Of a DNA stretch of 64,000 nucleotides, positions 52,220-63,030 are shown piece after piece. The translations under genes and the position numbers were made by a program. The stretch's first letter is position 1. Every line of letters starts with the position of its first letter. The notes beneath the pieces are model-generated. The model ran no database searches, was not told where the DNA came from, and saw only the letters and a list, made by a program, of their open reading frames with translations. Origin of the DNA: Kineosporia mesophila (GTDB taxonomy: Bacteria > Actinomycetota > Actinomycetes > Actinomycetales > Kineosporiaceae); the NCBI RefSeq assembly GCF_021129235.1, contig NZ_JAJOMA010000003.1, forward strand, positions 186,001 through 250,000, given 5' to 3'.

Positions 52220-52924
52220 TCAGTGACCCATGCCGATGCCACCGTCGACGGGGATGACCGCGCCGGTGATGTAGGCGGCCGAGTCGGAGGCGAGGAAGCG
52301 CACGGTGGCGGCGATCTCGTCGACGTTGCCGAACCGGCCGGCCGGGATCCGGCTCAGGTACTCGTTCCGCACCTTCTCCGGCAGCGACGCGGTCATGTCG
52401 GTGTCGATGAACCCCGGCGCCACCACGTTGGTGGTGATGCCCCGCCCACCGATCTCCCGGGTGATCGCGCGGGCCATGCCGACCAGGCCGGACTTGGTGG
52501 CCGCGTAGTTCACCTGACCCGGTGACCCCATCAGGCCGACGACGCTGCCGACCAGGATGATCCGGCCCCGGCGGGCCTTGATCATCGACTTGCTGACGGC
52601 CCGCACGCACCGGAACGTCCCACCCAGATTGGTGTCGACGACCGAGTCCCAGTCGTCGTCGCTCATCCGCATGAGCAGGGTGTCGCGGGTGACACCCGCG
52701 TTCGCCACGAGCACCTCGATCGGGCCCTGGTCGGCCTCGACCTGGGCCACCGCGTTCTTCACCGACTCGGCGTCGGTGATCTCGCAGATCACGCCCTTCA
52801 GGCCGGCCGGCGGCTCGCCGCTGCGGTGGGTCACGGTGACGGCGTCGCCGTCCTCCGCCATCGCCCGGGCGATCGCCAGTCCGATCCCTCGGTTACCACC
52901 AGTCACCAGCACACTGCGAGCCAC
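52220..52924 (-). CDS. fabG: 3-oxoacyl-ACP reductase (FabG/MabA-like)
   Basis: A 234-residue NADPH-dependent SDR that reduces 3-oxoacyl-ACP. Seen: cofactor loop VTGGNRGIG (near the N-terminus), NAGVTRD, catalytic Ser in VGSVVG, YAATKSG (Tyr-x3-Lys), and VAPGFIDTDM. GTG 52924 has GGAAGG 6 nt upstream; another GTG lies two codons earlier. It is followed by fabI, matching the mycobacterial fabG1-inhA pair. Confidence 0.93.
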   Translation of the reverse strand: MARSVLVTGGNRGIGLAIARAMAEDGDAVTVTHRSGEPPAGLKGVICEITDAESVKNAVAQVEADQGPIEVLVANAGVTRDTLLMRMSDDDWDSVVDTNLGGTFRCVRAVSKSMIKARRGRIILVGSVVGLMGSPGQVNYAATKSGLVGMARAITREIGGRGITTNVVAPGFIDTDMTASLPEKVRNEYLSRIPAGRFGNVDEIAATVRFLASDSAAYITGAVIPVDGGIGMGH

Positions 52925-53171
52925 GATCACCCTTCCGTTGTTGACAAAAGCTGTCGTTCCGTTTCGGTTCGTACCGATCCACAGTGATCCGGTCACGGTC
53001 CGCGCTTGCGGCGCGCCGACCGGCCGGCGACGAACGGAATCCGGTGAGTGACGTTATCCGACTCCGGAACAGCCCCGCACCAGCGCACCCAGGGCAAAGA
53101 TCGACCCGGAAATCTGTCGGAACCGTACAAGTGCCCGGTGCCAGGGGTCTGTCCCGGCCGGGGAAAAGGAG

Positions 53172-53183
53172 TAGGTTCACGCC
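53172..53183 (+). promoter_or_regulatory. -10 box for a leaderless quinone-reductase mRNA
   Basis: TAGGTT (53172-53177) plus 6 nt precedes GTG 53184. The 259 bp between this start and fabG hold nothing else recognised. Confidence 0.5.
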
Positions 53184-54194
53184 GTGCGAGCTGTGCAGAT
53201 TACCGAGTTCGGCGGTCCCGAGGTACTCAGGGTGACCGACCTCGACGAACCCACGCCCGGTACGGGCGAACTGCTGGTCGAGGTCGACTCGGCCGGGGTG
53301 AACTACGCCGACACCCACCAGGCCGAAGACTCCTACCTGGTCCGGCAGACCCTGCCGTTCGTGCCGGGCAGCGAGGTGGTGGGCCGCGTCGTCGCCGGTG
53401 AGGGCCTCCCGATCGGCAGCCGCGTGCTGGGGCTGACCTCCGGCGGAGGCGGCTACGCCGAGCGCGTCGTGGTGGCCTCGTCGCTGGCCTTCCCGCTGAA
53501 AGACGATCTGACCGACGCCCAGGCCCTGGCCCTGCTGGTGCACGGCACCACGGCCTGGCACCTGCTGCGGCGCAGCGCCGAGCTGCGCGGGGGCGAGACC
53601 GTCGTGATCCACGCCGCGGCCGGCGGCGTCGGCACCATGGCCGTGCAGCTGGCCCGGGCCTGGGGGGCGGGGCGCATCGTCGCCACCGCCTCGGGCCCGG
53701 CCAAGTGCGAGCTGGCGCGCTCGCTCGGCGCCCACGTGGCCCTGGACATCTCGACCACGACCACGCCCGACGAGGTGCGCGACGCGCTGCTGGCCGCGAA
53801 CGACGGCCAGGGCGCCGACGTGGTGCTGGAGATGACCGGTGGGCACGTCTTCGACGGTTCCCTGGCCGCCCTGCGCCCGCTGGGGCGGATCGCGGTGTTC
53901 GGGCTCGCCTCCAAGGTCGACCCGGCGCCGGTGCGCGTGCAGAAGCTGATGCGCAGGTCGCTCACGCTGACCGGTTTCTGGCTGCCCCACGCCGTGGCCC
54001 AGCCCGGCCTGCTGGCCGGGGCGCTGGAGGAGATGCGCTCGATGGTGCGGGCCGGCGTGCTCAGCCCGGTGCTGGGTGGCAGTTATCCCCTTGCCGAGGC
54101 CGCCCGAGCGCACGAGGATCTTCGCAGCCGCCGCAGCACCGGAAAGCTGGTGCTCGACGTGTCCGGAAAAGGGATCACTGACAAGGAGTCCTGA
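53184..54194 (+). CDS. NADPH:quinone oxidoreductase-like MDR protein
   Basis: A 336-residue zinc-free medium-chain dehydrogenase/reductase. Seen: N-terminal MRAVQITEFGGPEVL, the NYADTHQ block, and the cofactor motif AAAGGVGTMAVQLA. The structural and catalytic zinc cysteines are absent, as in quinone oxidoreductases. The substrate is not predictable. Its TGA is immediately before the tldD ATG, so it heads a three-gene operon with tldD and tldE. Confidence 0.9.
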   Translation: MRAVQITEFGGPEVLRVTDLDEPTPGTGELLVEVDSAGVNYADTHQAEDSYLVRQTLPFVPGSEVVGRVVAGEGLPIGSRVLGLTSGGGGYAERVVVASSLAFPLKDDLTDAQALALLVHGTTAWHLLRRSAELRGGETVVIHAAAGGVGTMAVQLARAWGAGRIVATASGPAKCELARSLGAHVALDISTTTTPDEVRDALLAANDGQGADVVLEMTGGHVFDGSLAALRPLGRIAVFGLASKVDPAPVRVQKLMRRSLTLTGFWLPHAVAQPGLLAGALEEMRSMVRAGVLSPVLGGSYPLAEAARAHEDLRSRRSTGKLVLDVSGKGITDKES

Positions 54195-55706
54195 ATGACG
54201 GCGCAGATCGACGCCGACTTCCTCGCCCTCCCCCTGGACTCCCTGGCCGACGCGGCGCTGCAGCACGCCCGCAGCGCCGGGGCCGGCCTGCTGCAGCATG
54301 CCGACCTGCGGGTCCAGCGCATGCGCAGCGGGTCGATGCAGGTGCGCGACGCCCGGCTGTCGTCCAGCTCCGACGCGGTGGTCGCCGGCCTGGCCGTGCG
54401 GGTGCTGCTCGACGGGGTCTGGGGTTTCGCCGCCACCGACGAGCTCACCCCGGCCGCCGCCGTGGCGACCGCGGAGCGGGCGCTGGAGGTGGCCCGGATC
54501 TCGCGACCCCTGGTCGCCGAGCGGGTCGAGCTGGCCCCCGAGCCGGTGCACGCCGGCGCCACCTGGGTCTCCCCCTACACGACCGACCCGTTCGCGGTGC
54601 CCGTGGCCGAACGGGCCCGGCACCTGGCCGGCTGGTCGGGCACGCTGCTGGGCGCCGACGGCGTCGACCACTGCGACGTCACGCTGAACCTGGCCAAGGA
54701 ACAGAAGTTCTACGCCGACCTGGCCGGGACGGTCACCCGGCAGCAGCGGGTGCTGATCGAGCCGGAGATCACCGTGGTGGCGATCTCCGGGTCCGGTCCG
54801 GAGTCGATGCGGTCGCTCGCCCCGCCGGTGGCCCGCGGCTGGGAGTACCTGCTCGGTGAGGGCTGGGACTTCGCGGCCGAGATCGACCGGCTGCCGGAGT
54901 ATCTCGCCGAGCGGACGAAGGCGCCCACGGTGACGGCGGGCGACTACGACCTGGTGATCGACCCCACCAACCTGTGGCTCACCATCCACGAGTCGGTCGG
55001 TCACGCGACCGAGCTCGACCGTTCCCTCGGCTACGAGGCGGCCTACGCCGGAACCAGTTTCGCCCGCCTGGAGGGAGTCGGCTCGTTCCGCTACGGCAGC
55101 GACCTGATGAACGTCACGGCCGACCGCACCACGCCGCACGGCGGGGCCACCATCGGTTTCGACGACGAGGGCGTGGCCACCCGCTCGTGGGACCTGGTCT
55201 CCGGCGGCGTGCTGGCCGGTTTCCAGCTCGACCGGGCGATGGCCGCCCGCTGTGGTTTCGAGGTGTCCAACGGCTGTGCCTACGCCGACTCGGCGCTCAG
55301 CGTGCCGGTGCAGCGGATGGCGAACGTCAGCCTGGCGAGCGGTGCCCCGGACACCTCGACCGCCGACCTGATCTCCGGTGTCGACGACGGCCTCTACGTG
55401 GTCGGCGACAAGTCCTGGTCGATCGACATGCAGCGCTACAACTTCCAGTTCACCGCCCAGCGGTTCTACCGGATCCGGGGCGGGAAGCTGGCCGGGCAGG
55501 TGAAAGACGCGGCCTACCAGGGCTCCACCCCGAGCTTCTGGGGTTCCCTGAAGGGCCTGGGCGGACCGTCCACCCACTACCTGGGTGGGGCCTCGAACTG
55601 CGGCAAGGCCCAGCCCGGGCAGTCCGCCTGGGTCAGTCACGGCGCCCCGGCCACACTTTTCGAGCAGGTCAAGGTACTCAACACGCGCAGCGAGGGGGGC
55701 CGATGA
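54195..55706 (+). CDS. tldD: TldD metalloprotease subunit
   Basis: A 503-residue subunit of the TldD/TldE protease, which degrades unfolded peptides and matures some modified peptides in the cytoplasm. The zinc motif HExxxH is HESVGH at 265-270, and the downstream Cys-containing GGASNCGKAQPGQ block is present. ATG 54195 has AAGGAG upstream and directly follows the quinone-reductase stop. It overlaps tldE by ATGA, fitting stoichiometric production of the heterodimer. Confidence 0.94.
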   Translation: MTAQIDADFLALPLDSLADAALQHARSAGAGLLQHADLRVQRMRSGSMQVRDARLSSSSDAVVAGLAVRVLLDGVWGFAATDELTPAAAVATAERALEVARISRPLVAERVELAPEPVHAGATWVSPYTTDPFAVPVAERARHLAGWSGTLLGADGVDHCDVTLNLAKEQKFYADLAGTVTRQQRVLIEPEITVVAISGSGPESMRSLAPPVARGWEYLLGEGWDFAAEIDRLPEYLAERTKAPTVTAGDYDLVIDPTNLWLTIHESVGHATELDRSLGYEAAYAGTSFARLEGVGSFRYGSDLMNVTADRTTPHGGATIGFDDEGVATRSWDLVSGGVLAGFQLDRAMAARCGFEVSNGCAYADSALSVPVQRMANVSLASGAPDTSTADLISGVDDGLYVVGDKSWSIDMQRYNFQFTAQRFYRIRGGKLAGQVKDAAYQGSTPSFWGSLKGLGGPSTHYLGGASNCGKAQPGQSAWVSHGAPATLFEQVKVLNTRSEGGR

Positions 55707-57097
55707 GCACGTCGTCGGAGTTCGTCGAGATCGCCCTCGGTGAAATTACCCGGGCCGGTGCCGATCTGGGTGCCGCCGTGCTGGTGTCGCAGGCCAGTAC
55801 GGCCAACCTGCGCTGGGCGCTGAGCGGTCTGACCACCAACGGCCTGACCTCCGCCCGCACCGTCACCGTCATCGTCGGCGCACCCGTCGCCGGGGGCACC
55901 GGCGCGGGCGTGCTGAGCCGTCAGGGCCTGGACGCCGACGGCGTGCGGGCGCTCGTCGCCGACACCGTGGCCCTGGCCCGCGACGCCGAACCGGCCGAAG
56001 ACGCCGCACCTTTCGTGACCGGCGCGGAACTGCCCGGGTTCGCCGACCCGGGGGCCGAGACCGGCGCGTCCACCCTGGCCGGGGTCGCCGAGGCGCTCGG
56101 TGAGGTGTTCGGCCGCTCTCGCGCGCAGGAGCGCGAGTCGTTCGGCTTCGCCCTGCACGAGGTGGTCACCACCTGGCTGGGCACGACCGGGGGCCTGCGC
56201 TACCGGCACGAGCAGCCGCGCGGCACCATCGAGCTGACCGGGAAGGCCGGGGCCAGAAGCCGTTCCGCCTACATGGCGGGCGCCACCCGCGATTTCAGCG
56301 ACGTCGACGTACTGGCGATGGACGACGAGATCGCCACCCGTCTGCGCTGGCAGGAACGCCCGATCACGCTGAAGCCGGGCCGGTACACCACGGTGCTGCC
56401 GCCGACCTCGGTCGCCGACCTGATGATCTACTTCTTGTGGTCGGCCGACGCCCGTACCGCGCACGAGGGCCGCAGCGTTTTCTCGCGCACCGGCGGCGGC
56501 ACGCGGGTCGGCGAGAAGATCACCAGCAGCCCGGTGAGCCTGCTCAGCGACCCGTTCCACGCCGGACTGGGCTGCGCCGACCGGGTTCTGACCACCTCGT
56601 CGTCCCCGATGGCCTCGGTGTTCGACAACGGCCTGGCCTCCCCCTCCGCCACCTGGCTGGACTCCGGCACGATCAGCAACCTGCCCACCACCCGGCACAC
56701 CGCCGGCCTGACCGGGCTGCCCCTGGCCCCCGCGGCCGACAACCTGGTGCTGACGGGCGCGGACGGTACCGGCAGCACGATGGACCTGCTGGCCGGGGTG
56801 GACCACGGCCTGCTGCTGAGCTCGATGTGGTACATCCGCGAGGTCGACCCGCAGACCCTGCTGCTGACCGGCCTCACCCGGGACGGGGTCTACGTGGTGG
56901 AGAACGGCGAGGTGGTCGGCGCCACCAGCAATTTCCGCTACAACGAGAGCCCGGTGGACCTGCTGTCGCGGATCGACGCCTACGGCGCGACCGAGGTGTG
57001 CCTGAGTCGGGAGTGGGGCGAGTGGTTCACCCGCACCGCCATGCCGGCGCTGCGGATCCAGGACTTCAACATGAGCACGGTGGCCGAGGGCGCCTGA
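55703..57097 (+). CDS. tldE: TldE/PmbA partner protein
   Basis: A 464-residue partner of TldD. It has the shared U62/PmbA fold with the C-terminal block IREVDPQTLLLTGLTRDGVYVVENGEV and NFRYNESP but, as usual for TldE, lacks the HExxxH motif. ATG 55703 overlaps the tldD stop. No RiPP precursor or biosynthetic gene was noticed nearby, so a general peptide-degrading role is the default. Confidence 0.92.
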   Translation: MSTSSEFVEIALGEITRAGADLGAAVLVSQASTANLRWALSGLTTNGLTSARTVTVIVGAPVAGGTGAGVLSRQGLDADGVRALVADTVALARDAEPAEDAAPFVTGAELPGFADPGAETGASTLAGVAEALGEVFGRSRAQERESFGFALHEVVTTWLGTTGGLRYRHEQPRGTIELTGKAGARSRSAYMAGATRDFSDVDVLAMDDEIATRLRWQERPITLKPGRYTTVLPPTSVADLMIYFLWSADARTAHEGRSVFSRTGGGTRVGEKITSSPVSLLSDPFHAGLGCADRVLTTSSSPMASVFDNGLASPSATWLDSGTISNLPTTRHTAGLTGLPLAPAADNLVLTGADGTGSTMDLLAGVDHGLLLSSMWYIREVDPQTLLLTGLTRDGVYVVENGEVVGATSNFRYNESPVDLLSRIDAYGATEVCLSREWGEWFTRTAMPALRIQDFNMSTVAEGA

Positions 57098-57099
57098 CC

Positions 57100-57864
57100 T
57101 CAGAGCGCGTGGGAGAGGCCGCCGTCCACCGCCAGCATCGTTCCCGTCACGAAACTCGCTGCGGGGGAAAGCAGGAAAACCGCCGGGCGGGCGAATTCCA
57201 GCGACTCACCGTACCTCCCGAGCGGGACCCGCGACTCCTGCTGCCGGCGCGTCTCCTCCGGGCGGCCGCCGGCGGCGTCGGGCGTGCGCGAGCGGTCGGC
57301 GTCGACCCGCCCGGGCATGATGCCGTTGACCCGCACGTTTCGCTCCCCCAGCTCGTTCGCCAGGGTCTTGGCCGCCATCGCCAGGCCGGGTCGCATGCCG
57401 TCGGAGAGCGCTTGCCCGGCAACGGTTTCCCTCACCGTCGTGGACAGCACGAGCACCACCGATCCGCCCTCGCGCGACGAGAGCTTGCCGACCGTGCGGG
57501 CCAGGCGCAGCGGCCCCAGGAAGGTCTCCTCGAACGCCATCCGCCAGGCGCCGTCGTCGAGGTCCATCACCGTGCCCGACTGCGACTCACCGACGCTGAT
57601 CAGCCCGCCGTCGAGCCGCCCGTACCGGGCCACCGCCGCCGCGACCAGGCAGGTCTCGATGCCCGGCTCCCCGATGTCGCCGGGCACAGCGATCGCCCGC
57701 TCGGAACCGCCGAGCGACGCCGCGGTCGCCTTCAGCTCCTCCTCGTCGCGGTCGCACAGCACCAGACGCGCGCCCTCCGCCGCGAGCAGTTCCGCGCAGG
57801 CCCGGCCGAGGCCCCTCGACGCTCCCGTCACGACGTACACCCGGTCTGACAGACCCAGATCCAT
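57100..57864 (-). CDS. SDR-family oxidoreductase lacking the canonical Tyr
   Basis: A 254-residue Rossmann-fold SDR. Cofactor loop TGASRGLG (about 13-20), LVLCDRD and the C-terminal FLLSPAASFVTGTMLAVDGG are typical. At the active site, where YxxxK is expected, the sequence is LSDGMRPGLAMAAKTLANEL: Lys is present, but Tyr is replaced in an lSN-lRpg-like context seen in a known SDR subgroup. Activity may therefore be altered. ATG 57864 is used. It converges on tldE with only 2 bp between stop codons. Confidence 0.85.
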   Translation of the reverse strand: MDLGLSDRVYVVTGASRGLGRACAELLAAEGARLVLCDRDEEELKATAASLGGSERAIAVPGDIGEPGIETCLVAAAVARYGRLDGGLISVGESQSGTVMDLDDGAWRMAFEETFLGPLRLARTVGKLSSREGGSVVLVLSTTVRETVAGQALSDGMRPGLAMAAKTLANELGERNVRVNGIMPGRVDADRSRTPDAAGGRPEETRRQQESRVPLGRYGESLEFARPAVFLLSPAASFVTGTMLAVDGGLSHAL

Positions 57865-58020
57865 CGAGTTATCCCGTTCCTCGCACCCCGCTGCCCACCA
57901 ATGACTCATGGTGACTAGTCACACACTCTAGAGAGATATGCCGGGTGAAACCCGCACCGGGGCTCCTCCGATCGGACCGAACGTGGAAGCCGGGCCCGGA
58001 TGCGGCATGATCTGTGCATC

Positions 58021-58878
58021 ATGAATACCCGTACCCGCCGGATCGCGTTCCAGGGTGAACTGGGCGCCAATTCGCACATCGCCTGCCGTGACGTCTACCC
58101 CGACTACGACCCGGTGCCGTTCCGCACCTTCGAGGAGTGCTTCACCGCGCTCGGGAACGGCACGGCCGACCTGGCGATGATCCCGGTCGAGAACTCCACG
58201 GCCGGGCGGGTGGCCGACATCCACTACCTGCTGCCCGACTCCACGGTGCACATCGTCGGCGAGTACTTCCTGCCGGTCCGGCACCAGCTGCTCGGCCTGC
58301 CGGGCACCACCCTGGAGCAGATCAAGAGCGCCCGCAGTCACCCGCAGGCGCTCGACCAGTGCCGAAACGCCCTGCGCGACCTCGGTATCACCCCGGTGAC
58401 CGCCACCGACACGGCCGGCAGCGCCCGGGAGATCATCGAGGCGGGCGACCCGTCGGTGGCCTCGATCGCCTCCACCCTGGCCGCCGAGGTCTACGGCCTG
58501 GACGTGCTGCGCGCCGATATCGAGGACGAGGCGCACAACACCACGCGTTTCATCATTCTCTCCCCCGAGAACCTGCGCGCCGCGGCCGGAGTCGGGCCGA
58601 TCGTGACCACCTTCGTGTTCGGCGTGCGCAACATCCCGGCCGCCCTCTACAAGGGGCTGGGCGGTTTCGCCACGAACGGGGTGAACATGACCAAGCTGGA
58701 GAGCTACATGGTGGGCGGGAACTTCACCGCCACCCGGTTCCTGGCCGACATCGACGGCCACCCCGACGAGCCGCACGTGGCGCGGGCGTTCGAGGAGCTG
58801 AGCTTCTTCGCCGACGTCCGCATGCTCGGCGTGTACCGGGCCAGCCCGTTCCGCGCCCAGCAGCGGCCGGGGATCTAG
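58021..58878 (+). CDS. pheA: Prephenate dehydratase
   Basis: A 285-residue enzyme converting prephenate to phenylpyruvate in phenylalanine synthesis. Seen: IAFQGELGANSHIA, the DLAMIPVENSTAG block, the catalytic Thr in NTTRF, and a C-terminal ACT domain (about 195-275) for phenylalanine feedback with LESYMVGGNF in place of the common ESRP. ATG 58021 is chosen; an in-frame ATG at 58000 is less likely. It stands alone between an SDR and SURF1. Confidence 0.93.
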   Translation: MNTRTRRIAFQGELGANSHIACRDVYPDYDPVPFRTFEECFTALGNGTADLAMIPVENSTAGRVADIHYLLPDSTVHIVGEYFLPVRHQLLGLPGTTLEQIKSARSHPQALDQCRNALRDLGITPVTATDTAGSAREIIEAGDPSVASIASTLAAEVYGLDVLRADIEDEAHNTTRFIILSPENLRAAAGVGPIVTTFVFGVRNIPAALYKGLGGFATNGVNMTKLESYMVGGNFTATRFLADIDGHPDEPHVARAFEELSFFADVRMLGVYRASPFRAQQRPGI

Positions 58879-58888
58879 TCAGCTCTCA

Positions 58889-59821
58889 TCAGCGGTAGGT
58901 GGCACCGGTGAGGGCGGGAGGACCGTCCTCCTCCTCGTCCTCCGTCTCCTCCTCGTCGCGCCGGCGCACCTCACGCACGGCGGCCACGCCGAAGAGGATG
59001 TACGCCACCAGCGCGAAGCCGTCCCACTGCACCGAGTAGGACAGGTTGATGCCGATGCTCTCCTGTGGCCGCTCGGCGGCCTCGGGGGTGTCGGCGGCGG
59101 ACGGGTCCTCGCTGACCAGGGCGCCGAAGGCCCCGGCGACCCGGGTCGTGTCGACGCCGGTCTGCCGCACCAGGGCCGGGATGTTGATCCTGGCGGCCTG
59201 CCCCTGGGGGGCCGAGCGGTTCGAGGCCTCCTCACTGGGCCGCAGCCGCGCCACCACGGTGACCTCGCCGGTCGGTGCGGCCGGCACGCTGTCCGGCCGC
59301 GAGGCGTTGGCCGCGCCCGCCGGGATCCAGCCGCGGTCGACGAACAGCACGGCGCCGTCGGTGGTGCGCAGGGGCACCACCACCTCGTACCCGTTCTGGG
59401 AGTTGCTGCCCCCGGCGCTGAGCGAGCCGGCCTGGCCGATCTGGTCGTGCGGGCGGTTGCGGATGAGCACCGTGCGGTCGGCCTGGTACTCACCCGTCAC
59501 CGTGACCGGCCGGTACTGCAGGTCGTGGGGCAGCGCGGCGGAGGCCTTCAGGGCCGCGGCGGGGATCAGCTGCTCCAGCGGCACCGGGGTGGCGTCGTAG
59601 TTCGCCTTGATCAGGTGGTTGCGGGCCGAGCGGACCTCGTGACGGTGGAACTGCCAGCGCCCGAGGAACACGAACACGATCGACAGCACGACGATGCCGA
59701 CGAGCGAGAGGATCCAGCCGCGCTCGCGCAACAGGCCCAGGGCGGCCTTGGTGGTGTCCCAGGCGCCCCGCCGCCGGGCCGGGGCGGAGTCTTCTGTCTC
59801 CTGCGGCGCCTCGACGCTCAC
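58889..59821 (-). CDS. SURF1 family cytochrome oxidase assembly protein
   Basis: A 310-residue membrane protein with two membrane helices (about 36-54 and 268-286) flanking an extracytoplasmic domain, the SURF1 plan. Seen: LGRWQFHRHEVR after helix 1, QYRPVTVTGEYQ, VLFVDRGWIP. SURF1 helps insert haem into aa3-type oxidase. The C-terminus is very acidic (EEETEDEEEDG). GTG 59821 overlaps the stop of the upstream small gene, so they are coupled. Confidence 0.92.
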   Translation of the reverse strand: MSVEAPQETEDSAPARRRGAWDTTKAALGLLRERGWILSLVGIVVLSIVFVFLGRWQFHRHEVRSARNHLIKANYDATPVPLEQLIPAAALKASAALPHDLQYRPVTVTGEYQADRTVLIRNRPHDQIGQAGSLSAGGSNSQNGYEVVVPLRTTDGAVLFVDRGWIPAGAANASRPDSVPAAPTGEVTVVARLRPSEEASNRSAPQGQAARINIPALVRQTGVDTTRVAGAFGALVSEDPSAADTPEAAERPQESIGINLSYSVQWDGFALVAYILFGVAAVREVRRRDEEETEDEEEDGPPALTGATYR

Positions 59822-60024
59822 GCCGGCTCCCCGGTTCTCACCGTGTCCCTGAGAAAGCCCCGCAGACTCAGGAACTCCTCGAGGTGCTCACGGTGGTCGT
59901 CGCAGGCCACCCAGATCTTGCGCCGCTCGGGGGTGTGGAGCTTCGGGTTGTTCCACCGCAACGCCCACACCGCGGCCTGCCGGCAGCCGCGAGCGCTGCA
60001 CATCGGATCCTGCCGTTCTGTCAC
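59818..60024 (-). CDS. Small conserved Cys-containing protein
   Basis: A 68-residue protein with MCSARGCRQAAVWALRWNN and IWVACDDHREHL; the three Cys and two His could bind a metal. I recognise the pattern as a small conserved actinobacterial protein but know no function. GTG 60024 is chosen; CAGACT 7 nt upstream could be a -10 for a leaderless mRNA. Its end overlaps the SURF1 start by GTGA, suggesting a linked role. Confidence 0.7.
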   Translation of the reverse strand: MTERQDPMCSARGCRQAAVWALRWNNPKLHTPERRKIWVACDDHREHLEEFLSLRGFLRDTVRTGEPA

Positions 60025-60185
60025 GCGGGACAGTCTGCCAAAAGGCGGACGCCGGGCGGCCACGGGGGATGCCGCCCGGCGTCCATTCGCGCACCCCGAC
60101 GGGGGATGCAGGGCGCGCCCGCCAAGTATGACACGGATCGGTGTCAGTCTGACCCATGAATCAGGACGGCCATTCGGGTGACTCT

Positions 60186-60686
60186 TCACGTCGGCCTATC
60201 GGACGGCACGGTCGAATCCCTCACGAATTCCCGCTCGTTGGCTCGCGAATCGTCGAAACTATCCTCAAAAGGCTTCGAATCGGACGATTCTTCGCGATAT
60301 GGGCGCTGCGGCGGATGAATCGTCACCTCGATGTCCTCGTCCACCGCCGCGGCGGGAGCCGCCGAGGACAGCGCGGTGCGCGCCGCCGGGGTGACGGGCG
60401 CCGGGCCGGGCCCGCCGCGCCGGTCGGTGGCGTTGGCCATCACGACGGCGACGTAGGGCAGGAAGACCGCACCGATCGCGAAGATCCACCACGACCAGTG
60501 GCCCCAGCGGGTATGGACGACGATGGCGAGGATGACGCAGGCCACGCGGATGCTCATCGAGATCAGGTAGCGGCGGATCCGGGCGTCCAGGTCGTCGGAA
60601 TGGGGTGACACCGCGCCGGTGATGCTGTGCACGGGCTGCACGGGCCGGGTGTGCCCCCGTGTTCCGGGCTCTTCGCCTCTGTCCAC
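60186..60686 (-). CDS. DUF3099 membrane protein
   Basis: A 166-residue protein with two membrane helices (about 43-61 and 66-85) and the DUF3099 signature pieces VHSITGA, RRYLISMSIRV, FLPYVAVVMANA. The C-terminal 75 residues are Ala/Pro-rich, then acidic, and probably disordered. GTG 60686 lies 6 nt after TACGGT (60693-60698), predicting a leaderless mRNA. Function unknown; widespread in actinobacteria. Confidence 0.88.
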   Translation of the reverse strand: MDRGEEPGTRGHTRPVQPVHSITGAVSPHSDDLDARIRRYLISMSIRVACVILAIVVHTRWGHWSWWIFAIGAVFLPYVAVVMANATDRRGGPGPAPVTPAARTALSSAAPAAAVDEDIEVTIHPPQRPYREESSDSKPFEDSFDDSRANEREFVRDSTVPSDRPT

Positions 60687-60745
60687 CCTGTCACCGTACG
60701 CCTAGGCAGGGGGATGACCAGTTCGGGGGGACGGCACAAAACAGC

Positions 60746-60794
60746 GCTGACGGCCCGGGAGCGCAGATGCTGCATTGCGCCCCCGGCCGTCAGC
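60746..60794. terminator. Long hairpin downstream of the small HTH gene
   Basis: GCTGACGGCC (60746-60755) pairs with GGCCGTCAGC (60785-60794), extended inward by CGGGAGCGCA against TGCGCCCCCG-like bases with a mismatch and bulge. It lies 45 nt past the HTH-gene stop. Confidence 0.65.
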
Positions 60795-60838
60795 AGTGCT
60801 GGACGAACTCACTGTCGAAGTCAGTACGACCGCGAGAT

Positions 60839-61057
60839 CTAGTGCTGCTTGGCCTTACCTCGGGTGGCTCCACCCCGGCCGCGTAGCTGGACCTCGTTCT
60901 CGGTGAGGATGCGGTGGACGAAACCGTAGGAACGCCCCGTCTCCTCCGCCAGAGCGCGAATACTCGCGCCCGACGTGTATTTCTTCTTCAGCTCACCGGC
61001 CAGCTTCGAACGATCGGTGCCCGTGATCCGGGCTCCCTTCTTAACACTCTCGGCCAC
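60839..61057 (-). CDS. Small helix-turn-helix protein
   Basis: A 72-residue basic protein: VKKGARITG, then a helix-turn-helix ASIRALAEETGRSYGFVHRIL, then a basic GRGGATRGK tail. The HTH resembles resolvase/sigma-type DNA-binding helices. Proteins of this length and pattern are widely conserved in actinobacteria; the role is unknown to me. GTG 61057 has GAGGAGG close upstream and begins the conserved part, so the longer in-frame start at 61162 is rejected. Confidence 0.8.
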   Translation of the reverse strand: MAESVKKGARITGTDRSKLAGELKKKYTSGASIRALAEETGRSYGFVHRILTENEVQLRGRGGATRGKAKQH

Positions 61058-61244
61058 GAATCCTCCTCGAACGTGTGTCGTTCTCGGTCCATGGTGATCT
61101 CGAGTCGAAGATCCGGCCAGTCGACGCGCCACGCAAAGTGACTCGACGGACATTCCTTTCACACCGGCCTACTCCGTACGGGCCCGCCGCAGGTACGCGA
61201 ATCCGCTCTCATCAGCCCGGTATTCACAGGTGAGAAAGGTGTTC

Positions 61245-61280
61245 GCGGGCGTTACGGCGGGATTCATCCGTAACGCCCGC
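61245..61280 (-). terminator. Hairpin after the ABC-F gene
   Basis: GCGGGCGTTACGG (61245-61257) and CCGTAACGCCCGC (61268-61280) are perfect 13-bp arms with a 10-nt loop, 8 nt past the ABC-F stop at 61288. Confidence 0.75.
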
Positions 61281-61287
61281 CGAGCAC

Positions 61288-62886
<1,599 letters not shown>

Positions 62887-63030
62887 GGGTGGGTACGGCT
62901 CCTGCGAAAGGTCTGGGACTGAGGTGCCCGGTGTGCAGCAGCAGTCGAACCGGACCAAAGGTGGTGGCAGCATTCTACGCGGGCGCAGGGACCGGCCCGC
63001 TCATTGCTTGTCAGGACAGGAGTAACGCGG

